From contig JAIYAO010000198.1 in the NCBI GenBank assembly GCA_027488965.1, forward strand, positions 1-64,000: a stretch of DNA of 64,000 nucleotides, read 5' to 3'. The DNA comes from Alphaproteobacteria bacterium. Lineage in GTDB: Bacteria; Pseudomonadota; Alphaproteobacteria; Caulobacterales; Aquidulcibacteraceae. The notes below the pieces were generated by a model. That model saw nothing but the letters and a program-made list of their open reading frames with translations, searched no databases and was not told the origin of the DNA. Below, in pieces: positions 51,764 through 62,330 of the stretch; position 1 is the first letter of the stretch, and every line of letters starts with the position of its first letter. The position numbers were made by a program, and so were the translations under genes.

Positions 51764-52447
51764 TCACTCGTCCGGCCCGACCTTCTCGCGTGACGGCGGG
51801 GGGGCCGGGGCCGGAACCTGCGCCGATTCGGCCGCGGGTGCAGGGGTTGGCGCAGCCGGCAGCGGAATCATCGGCGCCGTCCCGGTGGCCTTGGGCGCCC
51901 CTGCCCCGACCGGCTGGCCCGCGGCGCCTGTCGCTGCGGGCGCGGCGCCGACCGGCGTGCGGACTGCAGCGGGGCGCGGCGCTGCGGCCGCAGGCGCCGC
52001 AGCAGGCTGGGCCGCGAGCGGGCCCGCCCGGGTGACTGCGCTTTCGGGCGCCGGCGCAAGCGGTCCGGCGCCCGTGGCCGCCCCTGTGACGGGGGTGGTG
52101 GTGGGGGATGACGCTGCGGGCGCGGCGCCCTGCGGGGCCGGCGCGCCAGGCAGGCCGGGAATATTGAACTGGATGCCGCCCTTGCGGGCGCCGGCGTCGT
52201 CGATGACGGAGCGTTCAGCGGGTTGCGCGCCCGCCAGCACGGCCAGCACGATGCTGGTGACGAAAAAGGCGCCGCCCACCCAGCTGGTGATGTTGACCAT
52301 CATGTCGGCCGCGCCGCGGCCCGAGATCAGGCCGCCCGTGCCGCCGCCGCCCATGCCCAGCGCGCCGCCCTCGGAGCGCTGCATGAGCACTGCAAACACG
52401 AGCACGGCGGCGATGATCAGGTGCAGCGCCAGAAATACGTTCTGCAT
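51764..52447 (-). CDS. secG: Preprotein translocase subunit SecG with extended tail
   Basis: Inner-membrane component of SecYEG that aids protein export. The 227-aa product has two TM segments (FLALHLIIAAVLVFAVLMQR and WVGGAFFVTSIVLAVLAG). Between them lies the glycine-rich cytosolic loop SEGGALGMGGGGTGGL. From residue about 75 it continues into a 150-residue Pro/Ala-rich, probably disordered tail; many SecG proteins end near 80-130 residues. ATG 52447 is the family start. tpiA lies upstream on the same strand. Confidence 0.9.
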   Translation of the reverse strand: MQNVFLALHLIIAAVLVFAVLMQRSEGGALGMGGGGTGGLISGRGAADMMVNITSWVGGAFFVTSIVLAVLAGAQPAERSVIDDAGARKGGIQFNIPGLPGAPAPQGAAPAASSPTTTPVTGAATGAGPLAPAPESAVTRAGPLAAQPAAAPAAAAPRPAAVRTPVGAAPAATGAAGQPVGAGAPKATGTAPMIPLPAAPTPAPAAESAQVPAPAPPPSREKVGPDE

Positions 52448-52582
52448 GGTGGGGTCGGTCTCCGGGCGCGACAGCGCTGCGCGGCTCACTTGGGGAGCGC
52501 GCGAAGCGGGCTCAATAGCCGAGGCGCCCGGCGACTTCCAGACCTGTGGGGGCGCAATGCACAAGGCCGGGCGAGGCCCCGC

Positions 52583-53338
52583 TCAGCGCACTGCAGCCGC
52601 AGGATGGGCGGCGATGATCGCTGCAAAGTCCGCCGCCTTGAGGCTGGCTGCGCCCACCAGCGCGCCGTCCACATCGGCCACGGCGAAAATTTCGGCGGCG
52701 TTTGCGGGCTTGACCGAGCCGCCGTACAGCACCCGCATCCCGGCGCCCGCCGCCCCGAACAGCCCCACAAGGCGCGCCCGCACCGCCGCATGCATGGCGC
52801 CGATCTCCGCCGGCGTCGGCGTGAGACCGGTGCCGATAGCCCACACCGGCTCGTAAGCGATCACCGTGGCGGCATCGGCCATTTCCGCAATGCTTTGAGC
52901 CAGTTGGCTCTCGACGACTGCAATGGCGCGCCCGTCCTTGCGCTCCTCCAGCGTCTCGCCGACGCAGATGATGGGGGCAAGGCCCGCCGCCGCCGCCGCC
53001 GCCGCCTTGGCGCGCACGGTCGCGTCGGTGTCGCCATGGTCGCGGCGGCGCTCGGAGTGTCCGACGATGCAGTAGCGGGCGCCGGCGTCGGCCAGCATGG
53101 CGGCGCTGAGATCTCCGGTGTGGGGGCCGTCCGCGCCCGGGTGGCAGTCCTGGCCGCCGATCCGTACGGGCCCCGCCACCCGGCAGGCGGCGGCCAGCAG
53201 CGTCGCCGGAGGACAAATCGCCACGTCAAGCACATCGCCCAAGTCCGCGACCGCCGTCGACAGGGCCTCCAGCTCCCCCAGATCGGCCTGCCGGCCGAAC
53301 ATCTTCCAGTTGCCTGCGATCAGCGGCCTGCGACTCAT
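52583..53338 (-). CDS. tpiA: Triosephosphate isomerase
   Basis: Interconverts dihydroxyacetone phosphate and glyceraldehyde 3-phosphate. The 251-aa product has RPLIAGNWKMFG (Lys), YCIVGHSERRRD (catalytic His), VIAYEPVWAIGTG (catalytic Glu) and VLYGGSVKPANAAEIF (phosphate loop). ATG 53338 is the family start; the track ORF starts 94 codons too early. It is divergent from ppiD, an arrangement shared by many alphaproteobacteria. Confidence 0.96.
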   Translation of the reverse strand: MSRRPLIAGNWKMFGRQADLGELEALSTAVADLGDVLDVAICPPATLLAAACRVAGPVRIGGQDCHPGADGPHTGDLSAAMLADAGARYCIVGHSERRRDHGDTDATVRAKAAAAAAAGLAPIICVGETLEERKDGRAIAVVESQLAQSIAEMADAATVIAYEPVWAIGTGLTPTPAEIGAMHAAVRARLVGLFGAAGAGMRVLYGGSVKPANAAEIFAVADVDGALVGAASLKAADFAAIIAAHPAAAVR

Positions 53339-53438
53339 GCGCTTGTCCCGTACTTCCTGCGGTGGGCGGGCCCATGGCCGTTGTCGCGGCCATGGCCGGC
53401 CCCTAAAGTCCGCCCGCTTCGAAAAACCGGACGGGACC

Positions 53439-55349
53439 ATGCTCACGGAATTGCGGAAAGTCACGCGCGGATGGGTCGCGATGGGGATCATCGGTCTCCT
53501 GGCCCTCGCCTTCGCGATCTGGGGCATCAACGATGTCTTCAAGCCCATTCGCTCCAACGACGTGGCCAACGGGCGCGGCTTCACCGTGCCCGGCCAGGAG
53601 TTCCAGATCGCCTTCGACAACGAGTTGAAGAGCGTCCAGGCGGAAGCTCAGCGGGTGGTGACGAAGCAGGAAGCGGTGGCGGCCAATTTCCACATGCAGG
53701 TGGTGGACCGTCTTGTTTCGCAGCGTGTGTTTGACCAATTGGCGCGCCGCGTGGGCGTCAACTCGTCGGACGCGATGGTGGCCGAGCGGATCCAGTCCAA
53801 TCCGGCGTTCCGCAGCCAGGTCACGGGGGCGTTCGATTCGCGCACGTACCAGAGCCTGCTGGCGCAGAACGGCGTGTCGCGTTCACTCTATGAGTCCGAC
53901 CTGCGTCAGGGCATGACACGGGCGCAACTGGCGCAGGCGCTTGTGGCAGGCGTCCGCCCGCCCAGCAGTTTCGGCCGCATGATCATGGCGTACGAGACGG
54001 AGCGGCGCACGGTGACCCTAACCGCCATCACGCCCGACCGCGCACCGGCGCCGCCCGCGCCGACCGATGCCGACCTCGACACGTTCTACAAGGCGCAGTC
54101 TGCGGCGTTCGCCTTGCCGGAGTACCGCGCGTTCACGCTCATCGAGGCGGATCCCGCAGCTTTCGAGGCGCGCGTGGAGCTGCCCGAAGAAAAAATCCGT
54201 GAGCTGTTCGAGTTCCGCAAGGCGCAGATCACCACGCCTGAACGGCGCAGCTTCGTGGTGGTGAGCGGCGGCGACCAGGCCAAGGCCCAGGAGGCTGCGC
54301 GCCGTCTTGCGGCCGGCGACCCTGCGGACGCCATCGCCGCCGACCTCGACATGCAGGCGATCAGCTTCGTCCAGAAGACCAAGGCCGACGCCCCCGATCC
54401 GCGCATCGGCGCGGCGGTGTTCGCCGCGCAGAACGGCCAGACCACGCCACCCATCCAGGGCATCACCTGGTCGGCGGCGCGCGTCTCGGAAATCGTGCCC
54501 GGCGTCACGCCGACGTTCGAGCAGGCGCGCCCGCAGCTTGTGGCGGAGCTTGCCCGCGATGAGGCCCAGACGCTCATGAACGAGGCGGTCGAGCAGTTCG
54601 AGGATGCCCGCGGCGGCGGCGCCGACATCGAAGCGGCGGCCAAGCAGGTCGGCCTGCGCGTGACGAAGGCCCCGCTGGTGGATGCGCGCGGTCTCGACGT
54701 CAATGGCGCGCCCTCCCCCGCGGTGCTGGACCAGCCGGACCTGCTGAAAGCCGTGTTCGCCGCCACCGAGGGCGACCCCACAGACTGGCTGCCGCAGGCG
54801 GAAGGCGCCTCGATCATGATCCGCATCGACACGCTGCGTCCGAGCGGTCCCCCGCCGCTGGCGCAGGTGCGCGAGCGCGTCGCCGACGCGTGGCGGATGG
54901 AGAAGATCGCCGCGGGCATGACCGCCATCGCCAGCGAACTCGCCGCGCGCGTGAAGAGCGGAACGCCGTTCGCCGAGGCCGCGCGCGCCCGCGGGCTGCC
55001 AGGCGTGAGCGTCCAGACGCTCGACCGGCGCACCGCCCAGCAGACGCCGTCCCCGCGATTGGCGGCCGCCATATTCGGCGCCCGCGTCGGCGAGGTGGTC
55101 ACCGGCGCCGGAGGCCCCCGCGGTCAGGTGCTGTTCGTTGCGCACGTGGACAAGATAGAGCGCGACGATCCGGCCGCCGACCCCGCAGGCGTCGAGACCC
55201 GTCGCCGCGACATAGAGGGACCGTTGGGCAACGACGTGATCGCCACCGTACAGAATGCGGCGCGCGCGGATGCAAAGGTGCGGCTGAACCAGCCCCTGAT
55301 CGACAGCATCGTCGGCAAGACCGACCCGAACGCGGATGCCGGTTCTTGA
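53439..55349 (+). CDS. ppiD: SurA-N/PpiD-like peptidyl-prolyl isomerase
   Basis: Inner-membrane-anchored periplasmic chaperone for newly exported proteins. The 636-aa product has an N-terminal TM (WVAMGIIGLLALAFAIWGIN), a SurA-N-like domain (QVVDRLVSQRVFDQLARRVG), and a parvulin-like region (residues about 240-350). A further C-terminal domain (FGARVGEVVTGAGGPRGQVL) follows. ATG 53439 begins just before the TM. Its stop overlaps the TTG start of trpE. PpiD-trpE order is known in alphaproteobacteria. PPIase activity is not certain from sequence. Confidence 0.88.
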   Translation: MLTELRKVTRGWVAMGIIGLLALAFAIWGINDVFKPIRSNDVANGRGFTVPGQEFQIAFDNELKSVQAEAQRVVTKQEAVAANFHMQVVDRLVSQRVFDQLARRVGVNSSDAMVAERIQSNPAFRSQVTGAFDSRTYQSLLAQNGVSRSLYESDLRQGMTRAQLAQALVAGVRPPSSFGRMIMAYETERRTVTLTAITPDRAPAPPAPTDADLDTFYKAQSAAFALPEYRAFTLIEADPAAFEARVELPEEKIRELFEFRKAQITTPERRSFVVVSGGDQAKAQEAARRLAAGDPADAIAADLDMQAISFVQKTKADAPDPRIGAAVFAAQNGQTTPPIQGITWSAARVSEIVPGVTPTFEQARPQLVAELARDEAQTLMNEAVEQFEDARGGGADIEAAAKQVGLRVTKAPLVDARGLDVNGAPSPAVLDQPDLLKAVFAATEGDPTDWLPQAEGASIMIRIDTLRPSGPPPLAQVRERVADAWRMEKIAAGMTAIASELAARVKSGTPFAEAARARGLPGVSVQTLDRRTAQQTPSPRLAAAIFGARVGEVVTGAGGPRGQVLFVAHVDKIERDDPAADPAGVETRRRDIEGPLGNDVIATVQNAARADAKVRLNQPLIDSIVGKTDPNADAGS

Positions 55350-56857
55350 CCCTCCCCGTCGAGCCTGCGCGCGACGACGTTCTTGCAGCCCTCGGCGCCG
55401 GCCGCGCACAGCTGGTTTGGACGCGCCGCGTCAGCGATCTGGAAACGCCGGTTTCGGTGTTGCTGAAGCTGGGCGGCGATCGCCCCGGCGCATTTCTGCT
55501 GGAATCCGTCCAGGGCGGCGACTGGCGCGGGCGCTATTCGATCATCGGCGTCGAGCCGGATCTGGTGTTCCGCATCCGGGACGGCGTGGCCGCAACCAGC
55601 GCGGGTGGCTTTGACGATGGCGCCTTCACGCCGATGGGCCTTGAACCGGTCGCTGCACTGCGCGCGGTGCTGAAGGCGAGCGAGGCCGACATCCCCCATG
55701 GCCTGCCGCCGCCGTCCGCGGGGCTGTTCGGTTATCTATCCTACGACATGATCCGCTACGTGGAGCGCCTGCCGGGCGGCGCGCCCGATCCCATGGGCTT
55801 GCCGGACGCCGTGCTCGTGCGTCCGCGCCTTGTGGCGGTGTTCGACAACGTGGCGAGCGAGATCACGTTCGTGACCGTCGCCCGGCCCGGCGGCGATGCT
55901 GCGAGGGCTTACGCCGACGCGGTGCAGCGTCTTGAGGCGGCCATGGCGCGATCCGACGAGCCGCTGGCGAGTTCGCCCTCTCCCAGCAGCGCGCCGCCCC
56001 TGCCCCCGCCCCCCGTGTCGAACACGCCGGTGGAGACCTACAAGGCCAACGTGGAGCGCGCCCGCGCCTACTGCCGCGCCGGCGACATATTCCAGGTGGT
56101 GCCCAGCCAGCGGTTCTCCGCGCCGCTCAGGGAGAGCCCGCTCGCGCTCTATCGCGCCCTGCGCCGGCTCAATCCTTCGCCGTTCCTGTTCTACCTGATG
56201 TTCGACGGCTACTCGCTCGTCGGCTCGTCGCCGGAAATCCTCGTGCGCGTGCGCGACGGCACGGTGACCGTGCGCCCGATCGCAGGCACGAGGCGGCGCG
56301 GCAAGACCCCAGTCGAGGACCGGGCGCTGGAGGAAGAACTCCTGGCCGATCCCAAGGAGCGCGCCGAACACCTCATGCTGCTCGATCTCGGGCGCAACGA
56401 CGTAGGCCGCGTGGCCTCCACCCGGCGCCAGTCCAACGATGGCGGCGTGCGCGTCACACAATCCTTCGGGATCGAACGCTATAGCCACGTGATGCATATC
56501 GTGTCCAACGTGGAGGGGCGCCTGCGGGCCGGTCTCGACGCCATCGACGCGCTGTTTGGGGGCTTTCCTGCGGGCACAGTCTCTGGCGCGCCGAAGGTGC
56601 GCGCCATGGAGATCATCGATGAGCTGGAGCCCCACCGGCGCGGCGTCTATGGCGGGGGCGTCGGGTACTTCTCGGCCGCAGGCGAGATGGACACCTGCAT
56701 CGCCCTGCGCACCGGCGTGGTGAAGGACGGCATGCTGCACGTACAGGCGGGCGGCGGCGTTGTTCTCGACAGCGACCCGCAGGCGGAGTGGGAAGAGACT
56801 GTCCACAAGGCGCAGGCGCTGTTTCGCGCGGCCGCGGAGGCGTGGCGATTCTCCTGA
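55346..56857 (+). CDS. trpE: Anthranilate synthase component I
   Basis: Makes anthranilate from chorismate with TrpG. The 503-aa product has the tryptophan-binding AFLLESVQGG near the start and the catalytic block PIAGTRRRGKTPVEDRALEE. LMLLDLGRNDVGRVAS and GGFPAGTVSGAPKVRAMEII follow. The start is TTG 55346, overlapping the ppiD stop by 4 bp (TTGA), which gives LTLPVEPARDDV; no in-frame ATG lies near. It ends 133 bp before trpG with no clear gene between. Confidence 0.94.
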   Translation: MTLPVEPARDDVLAALGAGRAQLVWTRRVSDLETPVSVLLKLGGDRPGAFLLESVQGGDWRGRYSIIGVEPDLVFRIRDGVAATSAGGFDDGAFTPMGLEPVAALRAVLKASEADIPHGLPPPSAGLFGYLSYDMIRYVERLPGGAPDPMGLPDAVLVRPRLVAVFDNVASEITFVTVARPGGDAARAYADAVQRLEAAMARSDEPLASSPSPSSAPPLPPPPVSNTPVETYKANVERARAYCRAGDIFQVVPSQRFSAPLRESPLALYRALRRLNPSPFLFYLMFDGYSLVGSSPEILVRVRDGTVTVRPIAGTRRRGKTPVEDRALEEELLADPKERAEHLMLLDLGRNDVGRVASTRRQSNDGGVRVTQSFGIERYSHVMHIVSNVEGRLRAGLDAIDALFGGFPAGTVSGAPKVRAMEIIDELEPHRRGVYGGGVGYFSAAGEMDTCIALRTGVVKDGMLHVQAGGGVVLDSDPQAEWEETVHKAQALFRAAAEAWRFS

Positions 56858-56990
56858 CGCCGCAGTTCGCCTATACCCATTCCGTTCGCCGGATCGCCGC
56901 CATGCTCCCAGTTCGCCTGCCCTGCCCTTTCCCCGCGCGGATGAATGCGCTCGCCTCGCCCTGCCGTCCGGCGGACGGGAGGGCCGCGCC

Positions 56991-57569
56991 ATGATCCTCG
57001 TCATCGATAACTACGACAGCTTCACCTACAATCTCGTCCACTTTCTCGAAGAGCTGGGCGCCGAGACCGAAGTACGCCGTAACGACGCGCTGACGGCGCA
57101 GGCGGCGCTCGCGCTCGATCCTCAAGCGGTCGTCCTGTCGCCCGGGCCGTGTACGCCGAACGAAGCCGGCATCTGCCTGGAGGTGCTGCGCGAGGCGCCG
57201 GCGGGCCTGCCGGTTCTCGGCGTCTGTCTCGGCCACCAGGCCATCGGACAGGCGTTCGGCGGCGATGTCGTCCGCGCCAGCGCCATCATGCACGGCAAGG
57301 TCTCCACCGTGCGCTGCGTCGACCGCGGCCTCTTCAAGGGCTTGCCCGCCACCTTCGAGGGCACGCGCTACCACAGCCTCGCCATTCGCCGCGACACGCT
57401 GCCCGATGTCCTGCGCATCGATGCCGAAACCGCCGATGGCGAGATCATGGGCGTGAGCCACGTGGCGCGCCCGGTGTTCGGCGTGCAGTTCCACCCGGAG
57501 TCGATCGCGTCGGAGCACGGCCACGCGTTGCTGAAAAACTTCCTCGTGGCCGCGGGCATCATCCCATGA
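56991..57569 (+). CDS. trpG: Anthranilate synthase component II (glutamine amidotransferase)
   Basis: Supplies ammonia from glutamine to TrpE. The 192-aa product begins MILVIDNYDSFTYNLVHFL. It has the nucleophile Cys in GVCLGHQAIGQAFGG and the His-Glu pair in FGVQFHPESIASEHG. ATG 56991 is the family start, although the track ORF extends 77 codons upstream. Its stop overlaps the trpD start (ATGA). Confidence 0.95.
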   Translation: MILVIDNYDSFTYNLVHFLEELGAETEVRRNDALTAQAALALDPQAVVLSPGPCTPNEAGICLEVLREAPAGLPVLGVCLGHQAIGQAFGGDVVRASAIMHGKVSTVRCVDRGLFKGLPATFEGTRYHSLAIRRDTLPDVLRIDAETADGEIMGVSHVARPVFGVQFHPESIASEHGHALLKNFLVAAGIIP

Positions 57570-58594
57570 GCGAGGCGCTCAAGCCGCTCCTCGCGCAACT
57601 CGTCGGCGGCGCATTGCCCGGGACGCCCGCGCTCGAAGCGGCGTTCGGCGAGATCATGGACGGGGCGGCGACGTCCGCGCAGATCGGCGCCTTTCTCACG
57701 GCGATGCTGCCGCACATGACGAACGCCGATGCCCTCGTCGCCGGCGCGCGCGCCATGCGGGCGCGGATGGTATCCGTCGCGGCCCCCGCCGGCGCCGTCG
57801 ATGTCTGCGGTACGGGCGGCGACGGCGCACACACGCTCAATGTCTCCACGGCGGTGGCGTTCGTCGTTGCGGGCTTCGGCGTGCCGGTGGCCAAGCACGG
57901 CAACCGGGCGATGTCCTCGCGCAGCGGCGCCGCCGACGTACTTGAAGCGTTGGGCGTCCGGCTGACGGGCGACGCCGCCACGCTGGCCCGCTGTCTGGCC
58001 GAGGCGCGGGTCGCCTTCCTGTTTGCACAGAACCACCACCCCGCCATGCGCCACGTGGCGGCGCCGCGGCGCGAACTGGCGTTCCGGACGATCTTCAACC
58101 TGCTGGGGCCGTTGGCCAATCCGGCCGGCGTGACGCGCCAATTGGTGGGCGTCTTTGCGCCGGCTTACGCCACGCCGATGGCGGATGCGCTCGAACAGCT
58201 GGGCGCGGACTGCGTGTGGGCGGTGCACGGGGCCGGCGGTCTGGACGAGCTGTCCTGCGCCGGCGCCAACCTGGCGGTCATGCGTCCGGCAAGTCCTGGC
58301 GTGACGCCGGATCTCACCGCGGCCGAGGCCGGTCTGCCCAGCTTCAGCGCCGACGCCATCCGGGGCGGCGACGCCGCCGAGAACGCGGAGGCGCTGCGGG
58401 CGTTGCTGGAGGGGCGATCCGCGGGATCGGCCTATGCGGCGTTCGTGACCCTCAACGCGGCGGCCGCCTTGGTGGTCGCTGGCGCCGCCGAAACGCTGGT
58501 GGAGGGCGCGAACCGCGCGCGCGCCGCGCTGAGCGACGGGTCGGCGCGCAGGGCGCTGGAGGCCCTGATCGACCTGACGGGCGGCGCGCCATGA
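57566..58594 (+). CDS. trpD: Anthranilate phosphoribosyltransferase
   Basis: Transfers phosphoribosyl from PRPP to anthranilate. The 342-aa product has the PRPP-binding [39 protein letters not shown], and the [20 protein letters not shown] block. ATG 57566 overlaps trpG and its stop overlaps trpC (ATGA), so trpG-trpD-trpC is a coupled unit. Confidence 0.95.
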   Translation: MSEALKPLLAQLVGGALPGTPALEAAFGEIMDGAATSAQIGAFLTAMLPHMTNADALVAGARAMRARMVSVAAPAGAVDVCGTGGDGAHTLNVSTAVAFVVAGFGVPVAKHGNRAMSSRSGAADVLEALGVRLTGDAATLARCLAEARVAFLFAQNHHPAMRHVAAPRRELAFRTIFNLLGPLANPAGVTRQLVGVFAPAYATPMADALEQLGADCVWAVHGAGGLDELSCAGANLAVMRPASPGVTPDLTAAEAGLPSFSADAIRGGDAAENAEALRALLEGRSAGSAYAAFVTLNAAAALVVAGAAETLVEGANRARAALSDGSARRALEALIDLTGGAP

Positions 58595-59388
58595 GCGATA
58601 TCCTGAAGCACATCCTCGCCTACAAGGCCGAAGAGGTGGCCGCCCGGAAAGCGGCGCGTCCTCTGGCGGCGGTGGAGACCGATGCGCTCGCGGCCGACCC
58701 GCCCCGCGGCTTCGCCGATGCGTTGCGGCGCAAGGCCCGCACCGGACGCTTCGCCCTCATCGCCGAGATCAAGAAGGCGAGCCCGTCGAAGGGCCTGATC
58801 CGCGCCGACTTCGATCCGCCTTCACTTGCCCTGGCCTATGAAGCGGGCGGCGCTGCCTGCCTGTCGATCCTGACCGACGGGCCCAGCTTCCAGGGCGCGG
58901 ACGAACACCTTTCCGCATCGCGCGCCGTGGTCTCCCTGCCGGTGCTGCGCAAGGATTTCGTGATCGATCCCTACCAGATCGTGGAGGCGCGCGCGCTGGG
59001 CGCGGACGCCATTCTGGTGATCATGGACGCCGTCGACGACGACCTCGCCGCCGAACTGGTGGAGACCGCCCGCGCCTGGAAGATCGACGCCCTCGTAGAA
59101 TGCCACGACGCCGAGGAGATCGCCCGCGCCGTGCGCCTCCCCGCCCCCCTGATCGGCGTCAACAACCGCAACCTGCGCACCTTCGAGACCCGGCTGGAGA
59201 CCACCGAGGAGCTCGCCCCCCTCATCCCCGCCGACCGCCGGCTTGTGGCGGAGTCCGGGATCCGGAACACCGCCGATCTCGCCCGGTTGGAGCGGGCGGG
59301 CGCGGGGGCATTCCTCGTGGGGGAATCGCTGATGCGCGAGGCCGATGTGACCCAAGCAACCCGCATGCTGTTGGGAGTCACGGCTTGA
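58591..59388 (+). CDS. trpC: Indole-3-glycerol-phosphate synthase
   Basis: Closes the indole ring in tryptophan synthesis. The 265-aa TIM barrel has [58 protein letters not shown] and [16 protein letters not shown]. It is the monofunctional form with no fused TrpF. ATG 58591 overlaps trpD. lexA follows after a 115-bp intergenic region that carries a LexA box. Confidence 0.96.
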   Translation: MSDILKHILAYKAEEVAARKAARPLAAVETDALAADPPRGFADALRRKARTGRFALIAEIKKASPSKGLIRADFDPPSLALAYEAGGAACLSILTDGPSFQGADEHLSASRAVVSLPVLRKDFVIDPYQIVEARALGADAILVIMDAVDDDLAAELVETARAWKIDALVECHDAEEIARAVRLPAPLIGVNNRNLRTFETRLETTEELAPLIPADRRLVAESGIRNTADLARLERAGAGAFLVGESLMREADVTQATRMLLGVTA

Positions 59389-59421
59389 AAATCGGGCCGT
59401 CGCGCCTGTCGTGCGCAAGTA

Positions 59422-59450
59422 TTGACCTCCGATGGGAACGGACATAGAAC
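59422..59450 (+). promoter_or_regulatory. Autoregulatory LexA box in the lexA promoter
   Basis: GAACGGACATAGAAC at 59436-59450 is an exact GAAC-N7-GAAC SOS box. TTGACC (59422-59427) with a 17-bp spacer and TAGAAC (59445-59450) forms the promoter, so LexA would cover the -10 element. A degenerate half-site (TTTTGTTCTC) lies about 20 bp downstream. Confidence 0.82.
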
Positions 59451-59503
59451 GCGCTCAGTTGACCTTTTGTTCTCTGGCCTGTTGTCCCCGGGGGAGCCAC
59501 TTC

Positions 59504-60181
59504 ATGCTGACGGCGAAACAAAAAGAGCTGCTGCTCTTCATTCATCAGCGGATCAAGGAGACGGGCGTCTCCCCCTCCTTCGACGAGATGAAGGACGCGC
59601 TCGATCTCGCCTCCAAGTCCGGCATCCACCGGCTGATCACGGCGCTGGAGGAGCGCGGTTTCCTGCGCCGCCTCGCCCACCGGGCCCGCGCGCTGGAGGT
59701 GCTGAAGCTGCCGGACTCGGCAGCGCCGGCCAACGCCCGCACCAAGCCCGGCTTCAAGCCGGCGCTGGTGGGTGCGGCTCCGCGCGACGGCGATGGCGGC
59801 TATGAGGTGGCTGTGCTCGGCAAGATCGCCGCCGGCGTGCCCATCGAGGCGATCCAGACCGAGATCGGCCGGGTCAGCGCGCCGCTGGAGCTCTTGGGCA
59901 ATGGAGAGCATTTCGCCCTCGAGGTGGACGGGGACTCCATGATCAACGCCGGCATCCTGCACGGCGACGTGGTGGTGCTGCGCCGCGGCGAGACCGCCAA
60001 CAGTGGCGACATCGTCGTGGCCCTCGTCGATGGCGAGGAAGCAACGCTGAAGCGGCTGCGCAAGCGCGGCGGCTCCATCGCCCTTGAAGCAGCGAACCCG
60101 CGCTTTGAAACCAAGATTTTCGGGCCCGACCGAGTCGAGATCCAGGGCCGCCTGGTGGCGCTCATTCGTCGCTACGCCTGA
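59504..60181 (+). CDS. lexA: LexA repressor
   Basis: Repressor of the SOS regulon, self-cleaving on RecA-ssDNA. The 225-aa product has a winged-HTH N-terminus ([37 protein letters not shown]). The cleavage site is Ala110-Gly111 in [10 protein letters not shown], and the catalytic dyad is Ser145 ([10 protein letters not shown]) and Lys183 (EEATLKRL). The track start at 59432 overlaps the operator; ATG 59504, with GGGGGAG upstream, is right. The stop overlaps the convergent comEC by 20 bp. The exact box matches the one before imuA. Confidence 0.96.
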   Translation: MLTAKQKELLLFIHQRIKETGVSPSFDEMKDALDLASKSGIHRLITALEERGFLRRLAHRARALEVLKLPDSAAPANARTKPGFKPALVGAAPRDGDGGYEVAVLGKIAAGVPIEAIQTEIGRVSAPLELLGNGEHFALEVDGDSMINAGILHGDVVVLRRGETANSGDIVVALVDGEEATLKRLRKRGGSIALEAANPRFETKIFGPDRVEIQGRLVALIRRYA

Positions 60182-62330
60182 GATCGCCGGACCATGGCCT
60201 GTCGCCGGCGTGGGCGCGAGCCATCCGGATCGTCTTGCCAGACTCGGTGACGATAAGACCCCCGCGCCGGGCGAGATCGGCGGGATCGACAAGGATCGCC
60301 GGGCGGCACTGCGCGGCAAACCCGGGCGGCGCAGGCGCATCGCTGAGCACGATGGCGCCGGTCACGCAGGCTACGGCGAACCCGTCCGCGCTACGAACCC
60401 GGAACGCGGGACGCCCCGCCGGAGTCCGCCAGGCGCACAGCGCGTCATCGCACCCGTCAGGCGGCGCGAGCCGTGAAGCCGCCAGTGGGGAGAGCCCCGC
60501 AAGGCCGGCCAGCCGCCCGCGTGCAAAGGCGCTGCGCCGCGGATCGCCTAACGCGATCCAGCGCTCTGGCATGCGCGCCACCACCGCCCGCAGGTCTCCG
60601 TCGGCCAGCACCACGGCGCGCGGCGTCGTCACGTAGAGGCCGCCTGCCAACGCGAAACCCGCCAGACCCACCCAACGGAGCGGCCCACGCCAAAGGCAGA
60701 TCCAGAGGATGGCCCCCACCGCCGCAAGGAACGCCCCCGTCGGGGCCAGCGGCAACGCACGCACCGCTTCAGGGCGCTCGGCGAACACCGCCCCGATGGC
60801 GCGCACCATGTCCAGTGCGCCCGCCATGATCTCCAGCGCAGGTTCTGCGGCCCCGAACGGGGCGAGCGCCGCCGCCGCGACGGATGCCGGCGCGATGACG
60901 AACGTGATCAGCGGCGTGGAGGCGAGATTGGTGGCAAGGCCGTACACCGCCACGCGCTGGAAGTGGTAGATCGCGAACGGATCGGTGGCGATGCCCGCCA
61001 CAAGGCTGGCGAGCAGCATGTCCGACAGCGTGCGCCATGTGGCGGCGAGGCCGCCGAGCAGCGCCCCGGGCGCTGCGGGCCCTGCGTCAGGTTTGCGAGT
61101 CTCGAACGCCGCCACCAGCGCCGCCGTCGCCGCAAACGACATCTGAAACCCCGGCTCCACGACGGACTCCGGCGCCATGAGCACGACGATCACCGCCGCC
61201 ACGCCCAGCGCGCGCAGCGTGAAGGCAGGTCGATCCAGCAGCACCGCGCCAAGCGCCACGCCGGTCATCACGAACGCCCGCTGGGCCGGGACGCTGGCGC
61301 CGGAAATGACGAGATAGATCGCGGCGACCGTGAGGGCCGACCCGGCCGCCCACTTGCGGATCGGATAGCGCAGCGCCAGCGGTCCGATGAGAGCAAGCAC
61401 GAAGTGCGCCGCGGCGTACACGCCGCCCGCCACCAGCGCCATGTGCAGGCCCGAGACCGACAACAGGTGGCCGAGGCCGGAATCGCGGAACGCCACGTTG
61501 GTGGCCTCCGACATCAGGCTACGGTCGCCCGTGACCATGGCGGCCGCGATGGCGCCGCCTTCGGTGGGCGCCATGGTGAAAATCGTTTCCGTCAGGTCGC
61601 GCCGCCAAGCAGCGATCGCCAGCTGCGCACGATCGGCACCGGAAGGCGGCGGCGGCGCGGCCACGGGTCGGCAACGGCCCAGCGCAAAGCCGCTGGCGCC
61701 GATCTGCTGGAAGTAGGCCCGGCGCGCAAAGTCATACCCGCGCGGCGCCATGGGGCCTTCGGGCGGGCGCAGGATCACGAGGCAGTCGACGGCGCGTCCC
61801 GGCGGCAGCAGCCCGTCGGCGCGCACGGAAACGCGCGCGAACCTCGGCGGATCCGCAACCCCTTCGATGGCGTCGACCAGCACCCGCATGCGCGGCCGCG
61901 TGGCCCCAGGTTCGGCATCCATCACCCAGCCGGTGAGCCGCACCGGGCCTACCTCCCCGGCCAGCCGCGGCGCAGCCACCACCGCGGTGCGCACCGCGGC
62001 CGAGATGGCGCCTGCGGCGAACGCCGCCAGCATCACGCAGATCGCCGCCAGCGCGCCGCGGGCCCGCCCGCGCCCCGATCCGGGCCAGTAAGCCAGCAGG
62101 AACGCCACTGCCAAAGCCGCCGCGAGCACGGCCGGCGCAATCAACGGGGACGGCGTGGCCTCAGCTGTCATCCAGGCCGCAGCGCCGGCGATCATCGCCA
62201 CCGGCGGCCACAAGGCCCAGCGGTCGTGCTGCGCCGCCCACGCCTGCGCGCCTGCGGCCTTGATCGCATCGGTGAGGCGCGCTTTAGGAGGGACCCCGCC
62301 CCGCCGCCTTGAAAGTCCAGCCCCCGCCAT
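60162..62330 (-). CDS. comEC: ComEC/Rec2-family DNA uptake channel
   Basis: Polytopic inner-membrane protein of the ComEC/Rec2 family, needed for ssDNA import during natural transformation. The product is about 722 aa. It has N-terminal TMs ([20 protein letters not shown]), an OB-like region, and the Competence domain ([40 protein letters not shown]). The C-terminal part lacks obvious metallo-beta-lactamase motifs. ATG 62330 is the best start but overlaps the gltX ATG on the other strand; a start further inside is possible. Confidence 0.88.
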   Translation of the reverse strand: MAGAGLSRRRGGVPPKARLTDAIKAAGAQAWAAQHDRWALWPPVAMIAGAAAWMTAEATPSPLIAPAVLAAALAVAFLLAYWPGSGRGRARGALAAICVMLAAFAAGAISAAVRTAVVAAPRLAGEVGPVRLTGWVMDAEPGATRPRMRVLVDAIEGVADPPRFARVSVRADGLLPPGRAVDCLVILRPPEGPMAPRGYDFARRAYFQQIGASGFALGRCRPVAAPPPPSGADRAQLAIAAWRRDLTETIFTMAPTEGGAIAAAMVTGDRSLMSEATNVAFRDSGLGHLLSVSGLHMALVAGGVYAAAHFVLALIGPLALRYPIRKWAAGSALTVAAIYLVISGASVPAQRAFVMTGVALGAVLLDRPAFTLRALGVAAVIVVLMAPESVVEPGFQMSFAATAALVAAFETRKPDAGPAAPGALLGGLAATWRTLSDMLLASLVAGIATDPFAIYHFQRVAVYGLATNLASTPLITFVIAPASVAAAALAPFGAAEPALEIMAGALDMVRAIGAVFAERPEAVRALPLAPTGAFLAAVGAILWICLWRGPLRWVGLAGFALAGGLYVTTPRAVVLADGDLRAVVARMPERWIALGDPRRSAFARGRLAGLAGLSPLAASRLAPPDGCDDALCAWRTPAGRPAFRVRSADGFAVACVTGAIVLSDAPAPPGFAAQCRPAILVDPADLARRGGLIVTESGKTIRMARAHAGDRPWSGDLRRSDE

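Noticed and set aside
56858-56990. Extra small gene between trpE and trpG
   Set aside because: Short reading frames here lack ribosome sites and family similarity; the 133 bp appear non-coding.
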